Of a stretch of 43,270 nt of DNA, positions 17,708 to 26,231 are shown in pieces. Below the pieces are notes generated by a model, which was not told the DNA's origin, did no database searches, and saw only the letters and a program-made list of their open reading frames with translations. Within the stretch, counting starts at the first letter, position 1, and the number at the start of each line of letters is the position of its first letter. Source of the stretch: Rhodospirillales bacterium 69-11 (GTDB lineage Bacteria > Pseudomonadota > Alphaproteobacteria > Acetobacterales > Acetobacteraceae); contig MKTV01000038.1 in NCBI GenBank assembly GCA_001898425.1, positions 33,656-76,925 of the forward strand, read 5' to 3'. The position numbers were made by a program, and so were the translations under genes.

Positions 17708-19258
17708 ATGCCAGCTTCGCCGTCGAGCGTCGTGACACTGGATCGGATCCCGGTACGCGCCGCCCCCGGCGATCGCGGCGCCGCGGCTCGACGCACGATC
17801 TCCACGGTCCTGTCGTGGCTGGTCCTTCTCGCCGGCGGCGCCGTGGTGCTGGCGCATTTCGGCCTGATCACTGGCGGCTCCTGGGGCGCCGACGAATACG
17901 TCAATTTCAATCTCTGGCGGATCGAGGGCGTGCGAGCCGTGATCGTCCGCGTACTCGGGTGGAGCCCCCGCCCATCCTCCGAGCTCGCGCTATACCTCTA
18001 CTCTCTCGCGATCGAAGCGTCGCAGAAGCCGCTGATCACGCCGTTCCTGGCCGTCGCGTGGCTGTCGCTGATCGGAAGTGCGGTGCTTGCGAGCCGCCGG
18101 CCATACCGGCCCGGCGTGCTCAGCCGGGGCGCCGTCGTCGCCACCGTGCTCGCACTGTTTCTGCTCGGCCACCAGACCTTCATGATCTTCTACTGGCCGA
18201 TGGGCGTGGCGCCCTACATGCTCACGCTCCTCGGCATCCTCGTGGTGACCTTCCAGACGATCGGGTCCGATGCGCCTGCGCCCCAGGGGCGACCGGCCTG
18301 GGCGATCGGGCTCGCCATCGCCGGCACCAGTTCCGAACTGGGCATGTTCTTCGTGATCGGCTACGCGGGCTGCCTGATCCTGCTGGATGGCCGGCGCTTC
18401 CTGCGGAACGGCGCCCCGACGCTGCGCAGCGCCGCGTGGTACCTCGTCCCGCTCGGGATCACGCTGCTCATGATCGGGCTCATCATCCGTGTGGTGCTGA
18501 CCGATCCGACCCGCGGCCTCGGCCATGACAGTCCCTATCATCATCATCTCGGCGCAAGCGCCGTGGCCGCGTTCCGCTTCTTCTTCCACCAGTTCGCGAT
18601 CGGCGACGATACGCCCGGCGGTCTCGATGCCACGGACTCGCTCATCGTCAGCGTGCTGATGGTGGTGGGTTTCGCCTGGGGCACCCGCTCGGCGGTGTGG
18701 GGCCGCTTCCGGCCCCGGCTGATCGTGCCGCTGCTGAGCGGCCTGCTCGCCTGCTACTGGATCGGCCTGTTCGCGAGCTACTACGAGTACGGGACGCAGG
18801 AGCACGAGCCGCATATCGGCTTCCGCCGTTGCCTGAGCGTGCTCATCGTGCTCGTGCTCGCGCGGCTTGCCGCGGCAGTCTGGGAGACGCGGGTGAAGGC
18901 GCTCCAGGTGATCGGTCCCGCCGCGCTGCTCGCCGCGCTGACGATCGGCGGGGTCGCACGCTCCGACGTCCTGCTCGAGGACTACCGCGCCGTCCCGGTC
19001 ATTCGCGCGGCACGAGATGCCACCTGGGAAAGCGCGCGGGACCCGACGAGCGACATCCTGCAGTTCCACGTCGCCGTCCCCGGTGGAATCCTGAGTGGCG
19101 CGATCCCGTTCCCGCCGGGTGTCTTCGACGTGTACGCACCCGACACGCCATGGTGGATGAAGGGCATCATGATCTTCTTCGACAAGCCGCAACTCGAGTT
19201 CACGTTGATGCCGACCGGCCGGATCTGGCCGCCTGTGAGAAAGGGAGCCGGGACATGA
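17708..19258 (+). CDS. Polytopic membrane protein, GT-C-like, function unknown
   Basis: 516 residues with roughly ten hydrophobic segments beginning near residue 32. The first extracytoplasmic loop carries WGADEYVNFNLWR, an acidic pair soon after the first membrane helix as in GT-C glycosyltransferases, and a soluble C-terminal part of ~90 residues follows the last helix. No family was recognised with confidence. A lipid-linked-sugar transferase is possible but unproven. Its TGA (19256-19258) overlaps the ATG of the next gene (ATGA), so the two are translationally coupled. The 198 nt upstream, after sdaA, show no clear promoter. Confidence 0.75.
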   Translation: MPASPSSVVTLDRIPVRAAPGDRGAAARRTISTVLSWLVLLAGGAVVLAHFGLITGGSWGADEYVNFNLWRIEGVRAVIVRVLGWSPRPSSELALYLYSLAIEASQKPLITPFLAVAWLSLIGSAVLASRRPYRPGVLSRGAVVATVLALFLLGHQTFMIFYWPMGVAPYMLTLLGILVVTFQTIGSDAPAPQGRPAWAIGLAIAGTSSELGMFFVIGYAGCLILLDGRRFLRNGAPTLRSAAWYLVPLGITLLMIGLIIRVVLTDPTRGLGHDSPYHHHLGASAVAAFRFFFHQFAIGDDTPGGLDATDSLIVSVLMVVGFAWGTRSAVWGRFRPRLIVPLLSGLLACYWIGLFASYYEYGTQEHEPHIGFRRCLSVLIVLVLARLAAAVWETRVKALQVIGPAALLAALTIGGVARSDVLLEDYRAVPVIRAARDATWESARDPTSDILQFHVAVPGGILSGAIPFPPGVFDVYAPDTPWWMKGIMIFFDKPQLEFTLMPTGRIWPPVRKGAGT

Positions 19259-19647
19259 GCGGCGACGACATGCTGGAACGCGGCAAGACGATCCGCGCGG
19301 AGGTGATCGGCGCGGACCGTTCCGCCGCCGCGCTGGAGAGCGCAACGCCGTTCGACCGCCCGTTCCAGGAACTCGCATTGCGCTACTGCTGGGGCGAAAT
19401 CTGGGGGCGGCCGGGCCTCGATCGGCGCATGCGCAGCGTGGTGAACCTCGCCTCCCTCGCCGCCATGGGGAAGCCCAACGAGCTGCGCATCCATGTGCGG
19501 GGCGCGCTCACCAACGGCGTCACCAAGGCGGAGATCCAGGAGATCTTCCTGCAGATCTGCATCTACTGCGGCGTGCTCACCGCCGGCGAGGCATTCAAGG
19601 TCGCGCGCGAGGTGTTCGAAGAGCCGGAGTTCGCCGACAAGCCCTGA
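19255..19647 (+). CDS. Carboxymuconolactone-decarboxylase-family protein
   Basis: 130 residues. Small all-helical CMD fold (PF02627-like): FDRPFQELALRYCWGEIWGR, then RRMRSVVNLASLAAMGK, and the core LRIHVRGALTNGVTKAEIQE ending in QICIYCGVLTAGEAF. In PcaC this fold decarboxylates gamma-carboxymuconolactone; AhpD-like members have a CxxC peroxidase centre that is not evident here. No protocatechuate-pathway genes are nearby, so PcaC function should not be assumed. It overlaps the preceding membrane-protein gene by 4 nt. A 15-nt minisatellite begins two bases after its stop. Confidence 0.85.
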   Translation: MSGDDMLERGKTIRAEVIGADRSAAALESATPFDRPFQELALRYCWGEIWGRPGLDRRMRSVVNLASLAAMGKPNELRIHVRGALTNGVTKAEIQEIFLQICIYCGVLTAGEAFKVAREVFEEPEFADKP

Positions 19648-19648
19648 C

Positions 19649-19722
19649 GCAAGCGAACGGGCGGCAAGCGAACGGGCGGCAGCCGACCGGACGGCACGCA
19701 AGCAGACGGCAGGCGAGCGGAC
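19649..19722. repeat. 15-nt minisatellite, about five units
   Basis: Tandem units of 15 nt: two identical copies of GCAAGCGAACGGGCG (19649-19663 and 19664-19678), then three progressively diverged copies. It starts right after the CMD stop codon. An array of 3n length without a frame suggests a non-coding minisatellite. Confidence 0.75.
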
Positions 19723-19773
19723 TAACTCCGCCCGCCACCGCCCGCCGGCATCGGCATCGGCGCCGGCCCGCGC

Positions 19774-21522
19774 CTACTCCTTCGCGTGCCCGAAATCCGA
19801 CGTCGCGCGGCCGGCGCCGATCCGTCCGCCCCTGAGCAGGGCGGCCTGCACGCGGTCGATCAGCTCACTCCGCTTCCAGGGCTTGCCCAACACCTCGAAC
19901 CCGACGTTCCGAGGTCCGTCTAGCGCCATTTCATCATTGTAGCCGGTGGTGAGAACGACCGGGAGTTCGGGGCGGCGGGCGCGCAACTGCTCCGCCAGCA
20001 CCAGCCCGTTCATGCCTCCAGGCATCAGCACGTCCGAGAACACGAGATCGACCGACCGGCCCGACTCCCGCATGCGCTCGAACGCCTCCAGCGCATCCTC
20101 GCCGCTGTAGACCACCGTGACGTCGTAGCCGATATCGGCCAAGGCCTCGCGCGCCAGGTCGGCGATCTCGCGGCTGTCGTCCACGACCAGGATCATCGGC
20201 GGCGGTGCGGACCCGTCGATCCGGCGGGGCTGGTATCCGGTCTGCTTCGCCGCCTCCTCGACATGCTCCCTCTGCGGATCCAGCGTCGGGAACAGCAGGC
20301 GGATGGTCGTGCCCTCTCCCAGCCTGCTCTCGATCTCCAGCCGTCCGCCCGATTGCTGCGCGAACCCATCCGCCATCGCGAGGCCGAGGCCGGTGCCTTG
20401 CCCCGGCTCCTTGGTGGTGAAGAACGGCTCCGTCGCGCGCGCCTGGATGTGCGGGGCCATGCCGATGCCCTGGTCCGTGACGGACAGCATCACGTACTCG
20501 CCCGGCCTGAGCTGATGCGACGCGGCGTTGCCGTTGAGCCGGACCGCCTTGGTGGTGATGGTGATGGCGCCCCCCTTCCGGGACGCGTCACGCGCGTTCA
20601 CCACGATGTTGAGCAGCGCCATCTCGAGGTAATTGGGATCGACGCGCACCGCCGGAAGCCGCCGCTGCAGGTTCAGGTGCAGCTCCGCCTTCTGCCCGAT
20701 CGACGTCTCGAGTAGTTCGGCGAAGGAGTAGACGAGGTGGCTCAGGTCCACGCTCCTGGGTTCCAGCCGCATGCGACGGGCGAAGGCCAACAGCTGATGG
20801 GTCAGCTTGGCCGCGCGCGTCGTCGCGGCGAGCGCGGCCGCATGATGCCGCTCGAAGGCCTGGCCGTCCTGACGCTTGACCTGCATGCGCTCCAGGCTGC
20901 CGTTCACGACCTGCAGCAGATTGTTGAAGTCGTGCGCCAGCCCGGCGGTGAGCTGCCCGATCGCCTCCATCTTCTGCGCCTGGCGCAGCGACTGCTCGCT
21001 CTGCCGACGCGCGCTGACGTCGAGCTGGCTCGCGAAGAAGTAGATCAGCTCCCCCGCGCGGTCGAACACCGGGCCCATGAAGATCGCGTTCCAGAACGGC
21101 GTCCCGTCGCGCCGATAGTTGAGGATCTCGAGCGCGATCGGGCGGCGTTCCGCGATGGCGTCGCGCAGCATGCGGACAGCCTCGGGGTCGGTGGCGGCGC
21201 CTTGCAGGAAGCGGCAATTGCGGCCGACGACCTCGCGTTCCTCATATCCCGTCAGGTCGAGGAAGGCGTTGTTGGCGAAGGCGATGGGGCAATCGGGTTG
21301 CCGCGGATCGGCGAGGATCATCGGCATGCGGGTCATCTCGACGGCGGCGAAGAAGATGCTGCCGCGATCGTTCAGGGTTGGATCGGAGATCGTCGCCTGC
21401 ATCCAGTGGCGCAGCCCGGGACGTCCGAGTGGTTCCAATCCTCCCTGGTCCATGGCGCCCTGCGCGGGAACGCCCGTATCCACACCGACGTCGGGTAGCG
21501 CCTCGTCGTCCTGCGTCGTCAT
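19774..21522 (-). CDS. LOV-domain hybrid histidine kinase (blue-light sensor)
   Basis: 582 residues from the ATG at 21520-21522 (a TTG three codons upstream is also possible). The LOV/PAS domain (~residues 55-165) carries the canonical flavin-adduct Cys in GRNCRFLQG (C103). The usual flavin contacts are also present: Asn in ILNYRRDG, Asn in PFWNAIF and Gln in FFASQLDVS. The kinase follows, with the H-box GLAHDFNNLLQ (H197), N-box NIVVNARDAS and glycine boxes DQGIGMAP and GQGTGLGLAM. The C-terminal receiver has D-D (VVDDSRE), phospho-acceptor D497 (VFSDVLMPGG), T-T-G-Y and K547 (LGKPW). No membrane segment, so cytosolic. A freestanding output regulator is not adjacent. Confidence 0.95.
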   Translation of the reverse strand: MTTQDDEALPDVGVDTGVPAQGAMDQGGLEPLGRPGLRHWMQATISDPTLNDRGSIFFAAVEMTRMPMILADPRQPDCPIAFANNAFLDLTGYEEREVVGRNCRFLQGAATDPEAVRMLRDAIAERRPIALEILNYRRDGTPFWNAIFMGPVFDRAGELIYFFASQLDVSARRQSEQSLRQAQKMEAIGQLTAGLAHDFNNLLQVVNGSLERMQVKRQDGQAFERHHAAALAATTRAAKLTHQLLAFARRMRLEPRSVDLSHLVYSFAELLETSIGQKAELHLNLQRRLPAVRVDPNYLEMALLNIVVNARDASRKGGAITITTKAVRLNGNAASHQLRPGEYVMLSVTDQGIGMAPHIQARATEPFFTTKEPGQGTGLGLAMADGFAQQSGGRLEIESRLGEGTTIRLLFPTLDPQREHVEEAAKQTGYQPRRIDGSAPPPMILVVDDSREIADLAREALADIGYDVTVVYSGEDALEAFERMRESGRSVDLVFSDVLMPGGMNGLVLAEQLRARRPELPVVLTTGYNDEMALDGPRNVGFEVLGKPWKRSELIDRVQAALLRGGRIGAGRATSDFGHAKE

Positions 21523-21531
21523 CGCAACCAA

Positions 21532-21761
21532 TCATCCTCGGCTCACGTCTTGCAAAAAAATTGGGATGGAATCCGAGAACCGGACACAAAGAAATTCGTG
21601 AACCAGCATGCTCGATGCATGAAGATCACTCAAAATACCGGTTTGAGGTCAATCATTTGAGCGATGGTCATGCGAGAAATGGCGGGGTTTCACAGACCAT
21701 TAATGCCACGTAAATGATTTCACCGGAGTTCGGCGAAATTTTCACACGAAGGGGGGCTGCC
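21532..21761. promoter_or_regulatory. AT-rich divergent promoter region between the LOV kinase and HAD hydrolase
   Basis: This 230-nt spacer is markedly less GC-rich than the rest of the window. It contains an A7 run (about 21554), ATTAATG and several TTTGA/TCATTTGA motifs. For the kinase a possible promoter on the minus strand is TTGACC (complement of about 21647-21652) with a TGATCT-like -10. A 23-nt imperfect palindrome, ATTTC-A-CCG-GAGTT-CGG-C-GAAAT, lies at 21717-21739 just before the HAD ribosome-binding site and looks like an operator. Confidence 0.5.
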
Positions 21762-22466
21762 ATGACCGACGCCGAGGCGCTCAAGCGCAAGATCAAGATT
21801 TGCATGTTCGACCAGTACGGCACGGTCGTGGACATGCAGACCGGTCTTTGGGAGGTCGCCGTGGACTTCCTCAAGGCCAAAGGGTGGAAGGGAAACGCCT
21901 ACGAGTTCGTCACCTGGTGGCGCCGCACCCATTTCGAGAACTCGATGATCGACGCGCTGCTCCACCGCGAGCACATGTCCTACCGCGAGATCGGCCACCT
22001 GTCCGTGCGCCACGTCCTGACCCGCGCGCGGATCGACCACACGGAAGACGAGGTGCGCTGGCTCGTCTCCTGCATCGAGCGGCTGACGTGTTTTCCGGAG
22101 GTGCCCGAGGCACTGGCCCGCCTGCAGCGCAAGTACAAGATCGTCGTGCTGTCGAACGGCGACCCCGACATGCTCGAAGCGGCCAAGCCGCATCACGGCA
22201 TCCCGTTCGACGCCGTCATCAGCGTGGCCGAGGCCAACGCCTTCAAGCCGCATCGCGCCACGTACGAGATGGCGGCGCGCAAGATGGATGTGGCGATGGA
22301 CGAGGTGCTGTTCGTCGCCAATCACGAGTTCGATTGCGTCGGCGCCAAGGCTGCCGGCATGCATACGGCCTTCATCGACCGTCGACAGCGCCCCTTCGCC
22401 AGATGGCCCCATCAACCGGACCTGCTGCTGCCCAGCATGACGGCGCTCGCCGATGCCATGGCCTGA
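21762..22466 (+). CDS. HAD-superfamily hydrolase, haloacid-dehalogenase type II-like
   Basis: 234 residues. HAD motif I is MFDQYGTVVD (nucleophile D17 in place of the usual FDVYGTLFD), motif II VVLSNGDPDM, motif III Lys in FKPHRATYE, and motif IV VANHEFDCVGAKAAG. This overall pattern matches L-2-haloacid dehalogenases, but family members also hydrolyse phosphates, so the substrate is open. The ATG at 21762 has AAGGGG 7 nt before it. Divergent from the LOV kinase, sharing the AT-rich spacer. A second, distantly related HAD protein is at 32303-33013. Confidence 0.87.
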   Translation: MTDAEALKRKIKICMFDQYGTVVDMQTGLWEVAVDFLKAKGWKGNAYEFVTWWRRTHFENSMIDALLHREHMSYREIGHLSVRHVLTRARIDHTEDEVRWLVSCIERLTCFPEVPEALARLQRKYKIVVLSNGDPDMLEAAKPHHGIPFDAVISVAEANAFKPHRATYEMAARKMDVAMDEVLFVANHEFDCVGAKAAGMHTAFIDRRQRPFARWPHQPDLLLPSMTALADAMA

Positions 22467-22613
22467 CGCCCCCGGCGCCTTCCGACCGCTGATCCGCCCG
22501 CGCACCCTCGCCCCGACCCGCGCCCGCGCCTGGCTGGCCCCGGCGCGGCTATCGACGGCGAGCCTGGGACGACACCAGGCAGACGTGCTTCACCCTTTGC
22601 TGAGGAGACCCGC

Positions 22614-23078
22614 GTGACCCGGAACGTCGATCTCGACCAGGCCCGTGCCGCCTTCACCCGCGCCGCCGCCGGCGAACGGGAAGTCTTCGGCGACTTCTTC
22701 CTGACCCGGCTGTTCGGCTTCGACATCACCTTCCCGGCCGAAGCGTGCGAGGTCGCCTTCGAGGTCCAGGACTTCATGTTCAACCCGCAGGGCACGCTGC
22801 ATGGCGGCGTCCTGGCAACGGCACTCGATATCTCCATGGGCCACCTGATCCATCGCCATGCCGGGCCGGGCACGACGCTGGAGATGAAGGTGCAGTATCT
22901 GGCACCCGCCCGCAGCGGCCGCGTGACGTGCCATGCCGAGGCACTGCGCCGCGGCGGCACCTGGTTCCTCCGCGCCGAAGCCAGGAACGAGGGCGGCCAT
23001 CTGCTCGCCTATGCCACCTCCACCTGGAAGCTGCTGAAGACGGCCGCGCAGGCGTCCCCGAAAGAGACGCCGGCATGA
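22614..23078 (+). CDS. PaaI-type hotdog-fold thioesterase
   Basis: 154 residues from a GTG start with GAGGAG 6 nt upstream. The central hotdog-helix motif NPQGTLHGGVLATALDISMG is followed by GTTLEMKVQYLAPARSGRV, typical of PaaI/YbgC-like acyl-CoA thioesterases (4HBT). Hydrolyses acyl- or aryl-CoA esters in the cytoplasm; the substrate is unknown. It follows the HAD gene after a 147-nt GC-rich gap in which no gene is seen, and converges with the regulator at 23168. Confidence 0.88.
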   Translation: MTRNVDLDQARAAFTRAAAGEREVFGDFFLTRLFGFDITFPAEACEVAFEVQDFMFNPQGTLHGGVLATALDISMGHLIHRHAGPGTTLEMKVQYLAPARSGRVTCHAEALRRGGTWFLRAEARNEGGHLLAYATSTWKLLKTAAQASPKETPA

Positions 23079-23167
23079 GTGCCGCGGCCCTTCGGCACGG
23101 AAGGGCATGACAACCAGCGGACACGGGGGCACTCGCCGGGAGCGGGGAGCGCCCGCGGCCGGACAGG

Positions 23168-24730
23168 TCAGCCGATCCCGGCGGTCCTGAACGCCGACAG
23201 GAACCGCTCCGTGTCGGCCTGCCGGCTGAAGCCGAACACGCCGTCGTAGTCACGCAGCCTGAAGCCCGGGCGAAGCCGCAGGACGTCCAGTGCGGCTCCG
23301 CGCGCGGCCTCCATCTGCCCGGTCTCCACGAAGGCGACGACCAGCGAACTGTGGCAGGGCCGATAGTCGGGCGCTTCGGCACGCGCGCGCAGCAACTCGT
23401 CGAGCGCTTCCTGGTGCCGCCCGTCGAGGAGCAGAGCGCGGCCGATCGTCGCGTGCCAGAACGGCGGGTGGAACGGGTTCAGCGACAGGGCCGCGCGCAA
23501 TTCCGTCACGCCGGCGGCGTGATGGCCGGACATGCTCAGCACCTCACCATAGGTGGCGCGGCCCGCGGTGTCGCAGGGGTTCGCGCGCACCCCCTGTTCC
23601 GCCACCGCCATCGCCTCCGCATGCCGGCCCATGAGCCCCAGCACCAGGGCCATGCGCGCCAGGCAAAGCGACGACTCAGGCTCGAGCATGACGGCTTGCT
23701 GGGCGAATGAGAGCGCATGGTCGAGGGCCGCGCGTCCCGTGGGCAGCCCCCAGCCGAGGGTGAAGCCGCGCAGCACCGTATAGGACTGCCAGGCATGGGC
23801 GGGGGCGTAGCGCGGATCGGCCGCGATCGCGCGGTCGAGGATCCGTCGCCCGAGCAGCGTGGCCTGTTCGGTGGTGCGTCCGTGCAGGTCACGGCCCTGC
23901 AGGTAGAGATCGTAGGCATCCAGGTTCGCCGGCGCCCGGCGCTCGAGCCGGCGAAGGCTGTCCCGGCCAACGCGGATGTCCACGGTGGCGGCGATGTGGT
24001 TGGTCAGCTCCTCCTGAAGGGCGAACAGGTCCTCGAGCGGCCGGTCGAACCGCTCCGCCCAGACGGCGATGCCGGAGTGCGCGTCGGTCAGCTGCACCGT
24101 GATCCGGATGCGGCCGCTCGCTCGGCGCACACTGCCATGCACGAGGTAGCAGGCTTTTTCGCCCCCACCATCGGTGACCGGAGGCGCGCGCGCGGGAGCG
24201 GCAACCTGCAGTTCCTGGAAGCGGGTGAGGTCGGTGACGAGATCGGCCCGCAGCCCCTCTGCGAAGTAGCCCTGGTCAGGGTCGCCGCCGATGTTCTCGA
24301 ACGGCAGCACCAGCACCAGCGGGCGTCCGGCGGGGGGCGCCTGGACCGGGTCGCCGCCGGCGACGGCCGCCGCGGGTATGCCCGTCACCTCGGCTTCGGC
24401 ACTGGCCAGCATGTAGCCGCGTCGCGGGAGGGTTCGGATCAGCGCGCCTTCGTCGCCCAGCGCGCGGCGGATCTCCCTGATGCACTGGGTGATGCTGTCC
24501 TCGGTGACATACGTGCCGGGCCAGACCGCCTGCATGATCTCGTCGCGTCCGATGACCCGTCCGGCCTGTTCGGCGAGATGCCGGAGCAGCGCGAACGCCT
24601 TCGGGCGGAGCGCGATCTCCGTGGTGCCTGACGCCAGGGAGCCCCGATGCAGGTCGAGGACGAACCCGCCGAAGCGATACGCGGTCGGCGCGCTGCCACT
24701 CTCCCGGGCGAGGGGCCCGCCCGCTCTCAT
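23168..24730 (-). CDS. OmpR-type winged-helix regulator with TPR-like C-terminus (CadC/adenylate-cyclase-associated type)
   Basis: About 520 residues. The N-terminal Trans_reg_C winged helix (~20-110) shows YRFGGFVLDLHRGSL, LRPKAFALLRHLAEQAGRVI, DEIMQAVWPGTYVTEDS and the wing IRTLPRRGYML. A central region (RPLVLVLPFENIGGDPDQGY...FAEGLRADLVTDLTRF) is the domain found in many adenylate-cyclase/TPR-linked regulators. Several TPR-like helical repeats run to the end (LDRAIAADPRYAPAHAWQSY and similar). No membrane helix is seen, unlike CadC. Starts at ATG 24730; a TTG at 24745 with AGGTG upstream is a serious alternative. It is divergent from the carotenoid oxygenase by under 100 nt and is the obvious candidate regulator of it. 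Confidence 0.87.
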   Translation of the reverse strand: MRAGGPLARESGSAPTAYRFGGFVLDLHRGSLASGTTEIALRPKAFALLRHLAEQAGRVIGRDEIMQAVWPGTYVTEDSITQCIREIRRALGDEGALIRTLPRRGYMLASAEAEVTGIPAAAVAGGDPVQAPPAGRPLVLVLPFENIGGDPDQGYFAEGLRADLVTDLTRFQELQVAAPARAPPVTDGGGEKACYLVHGSVRRASGRIRITVQLTDAHSGIAVWAERFDRPLEDLFALQEELTNHIAATVDIRVGRDSLRRLERRAPANLDAYDLYLQGRDLHGRTTEQATLLGRRILDRAIAADPRYAPAHAWQSYTVLRGFTLGWGLPTGRAALDHALSFAQQAVMLEPESSLCLARMALVLGLMGRHAEAMAVAEQGVRANPCDTAGRATYGEVLSMSGHHAAGVTELRAALSLNPFHPPFWHATIGRALLLDGRHQEALDELLRARAEAPDYRPCHSSLVVAFVETGQMEAARGAALDVLRLRPGFRLRDYDGVFGFSRQADTERFLSAFRTAGIG

Positions 24731-24826
24731 CGCATTCTCAGGCAAGTTTCACCTGGATATCGGGACATGAACAGCTCGCCTGGAGTGTAAGCGCCCCGAC
24801 CGACTGCACGATAGTCAAGGGATGCC

Positions 24827-26206
24827 ATGACCGACACCGCCGCCCCGGCCCGCAACATGGCGCCGATCACCTCGGAACGTGTCGCGCTCGACCTGCCGAT
24901 CCTGGGAGACGTGCCGCACGCGTTGCACGGGACACTGTTCCGCAACGGGCCGAACCCGCAATTTCCGCAGGCGGCCCAGCACTGGTTCACCGGCGACGGC
25001 ATGGTGCACGCCTTCACCTTGTCGGACGGCCGAGCGTCCTATCGCAACGCGTGGGTCCGGACCGCCAAGTGGAAGGCGGAGCACAGGGCCGGACGCGCGC
25101 TGGTCTCCGGCTATACGAGCCAGCCGTCGCGCGAGGGAGATTTCGTCGACGAGGGCGTGGCGAACACCAACGTCATCTGGCACGCCAACCGGCTGCTGGC
25201 GCTCGAGGAAGGGCACCTGCCCATCGAACTCGACCCGGCGAGCCTGGAGACGCGTGGCGTGCAGGATTTCGGCGGCCGCCTGTGTGGCCCGTTCACCGCC
25301 CATCCCAAGGCCGATCCGATCACGGGCGAACTGGTCTTCTTCGGCTTCTCCGTCGATGGCGAGCTCACCCCTGGCATGCGCTTCGGCACGATGGATGCCG
25401 GCGGCCGCGTCACCCGCTTCGAGCATTTCGACGCGCCCTTTTGCAGCATGGTGCACGATTTCGCGGTGACGCGCCGGCACGTCGCCTTCCCGGTGCTGCC
25501 GCTCGGTGGCTCCGCCGCACGCCAGCGCCGGGGCGGCCCGCCTTTCGCGTGGGACCCCGCGCTGGGCAGCCATCTCGGGCTGATCCTGCGCGAGCAGGGC
25601 GTCGCCTCGCTGCGCTGGTTCCGCATGGACCCCTGCTACGTCTTCCACGTGCTCAATGCCTGGGACGATGGCGGGTGCGTCGTCATCGACGTGATGCAGT
25701 ACGACGAGCCGCCGCTGTTCCCGCATGTGGACGGCACGATGCGGCTGCCGGCGCCCGAGGCGCGCCTGGTGCGCTGGACCATCGATCCCGATGCGGGCAC
25801 CGACGCCATCCGGCAGCAGCCCCTGGACGACACCCCGGGCGAGTTCCCGCGCATCGACGACCGGCGCAGCGGGCTGCGGCATCGCTTCGGCGCCATTGCC
25901 GGGCGCAGCCGCCCGGGGGCGGGGCTCGACAGGCTGGTCTGGCTCGACCTGGCGCAGGGCTCACGCCGTTGCTTCGACCTGCCCGCGGGCGACGGCTTGT
26001 CCGAACCCGTGTTCGTGCCGCGCGACGAGGCCGCCGCCGAGGGCGACGGATGGCTGCTCGCCACGATCTGGCGCGCGGGCGAAGGGCGCAGCGACCTCGC
26101 CGTGTTCGACACGGGCGATGTCGCGCAAGGACCTGTGGCGACGATCCGATTGCCGCACCGGGTTCCCGCGGGCTTCCACGGCAACTGGGTTCAGGCCGCG
26201 CCTTGA
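24827..26206 (+). CDS. Carotenoid oxygenase (RPE65/CCD/lignostilbene dioxygenase family)
   Basis: 459 residues. The seven-bladed propeller family with four iron-ligating His is recognisable: H159 (FTAHPKAD), H210 (SMVHDFAVT), H274 (CYVFHVLNAWDDG) and H451 (GFHGNW). Early family sequence is LHGTLFRNGPNPQF and HWFTGDGMVHAF. These enzymes cleave a C=C bond in carotenoids, apocarotenoids or stilbenes using O2 without a cofactor. No carotenoid biosynthesis gene is in the window, so the substrate is open. AGGGA precedes the ATG. The next gene, a membrane protein, follows after 25 nt and is probably co-transcribed. Confidence 0.92.
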   Translation: MTDTAAPARNMAPITSERVALDLPILGDVPHALHGTLFRNGPNPQFPQAAQHWFTGDGMVHAFTLSDGRASYRNAWVRTAKWKAEHRAGRALVSGYTSQPSREGDFVDEGVANTNVIWHANRLLALEEGHLPIELDPASLETRGVQDFGGRLCGPFTAHPKADPITGELVFFGFSVDGELTPGMRFGTMDAGGRVTRFEHFDAPFCSMVHDFAVTRRHVAFPVLPLGGSAARQRRGGPPFAWDPALGSHLGLILREQGVASLRWFRMDPCYVFHVLNAWDDGGCVVIDVMQYDEPPLFPHVDGTMRLPAPEARLVRWTIDPDAGTDAIRQQPLDDTPGEFPRIDDRRSGLRHRFGAIAGRSRPGAGLDRLVWLDLAQGSRRCFDLPAGDGLSEPVFVPRDEAAAEGDGWLLATIWRAGEGRSDLAVFDTGDVAQGPVATIRLPHRVPAGFHGNWVQAAP

Positions 26207-26231
26207 ACGCGGCATTTCGAGGGGGAACAGA

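Noticed and set aside
17490-17738. 82-residue minus-strand ORF in the gap between sdaA and the membrane protein
   Set aside because: GTG start inside the neighbouring gene's N-terminus, overlap with the sdaA end, codon use unlike the neighbours (AAT, AGG, ACT, CAA), no recognisable domain. The first ~50 residues look somewhat protein-like, so a decayed fragment is possible.
18697-19647. 316-residue frame carrying the CMD protein as a fusion
   Set aside because: The first 186 codons are an off-frame reading of the membrane protein gene; the CMD domain starts at its own ATG in the ATGA overlap.
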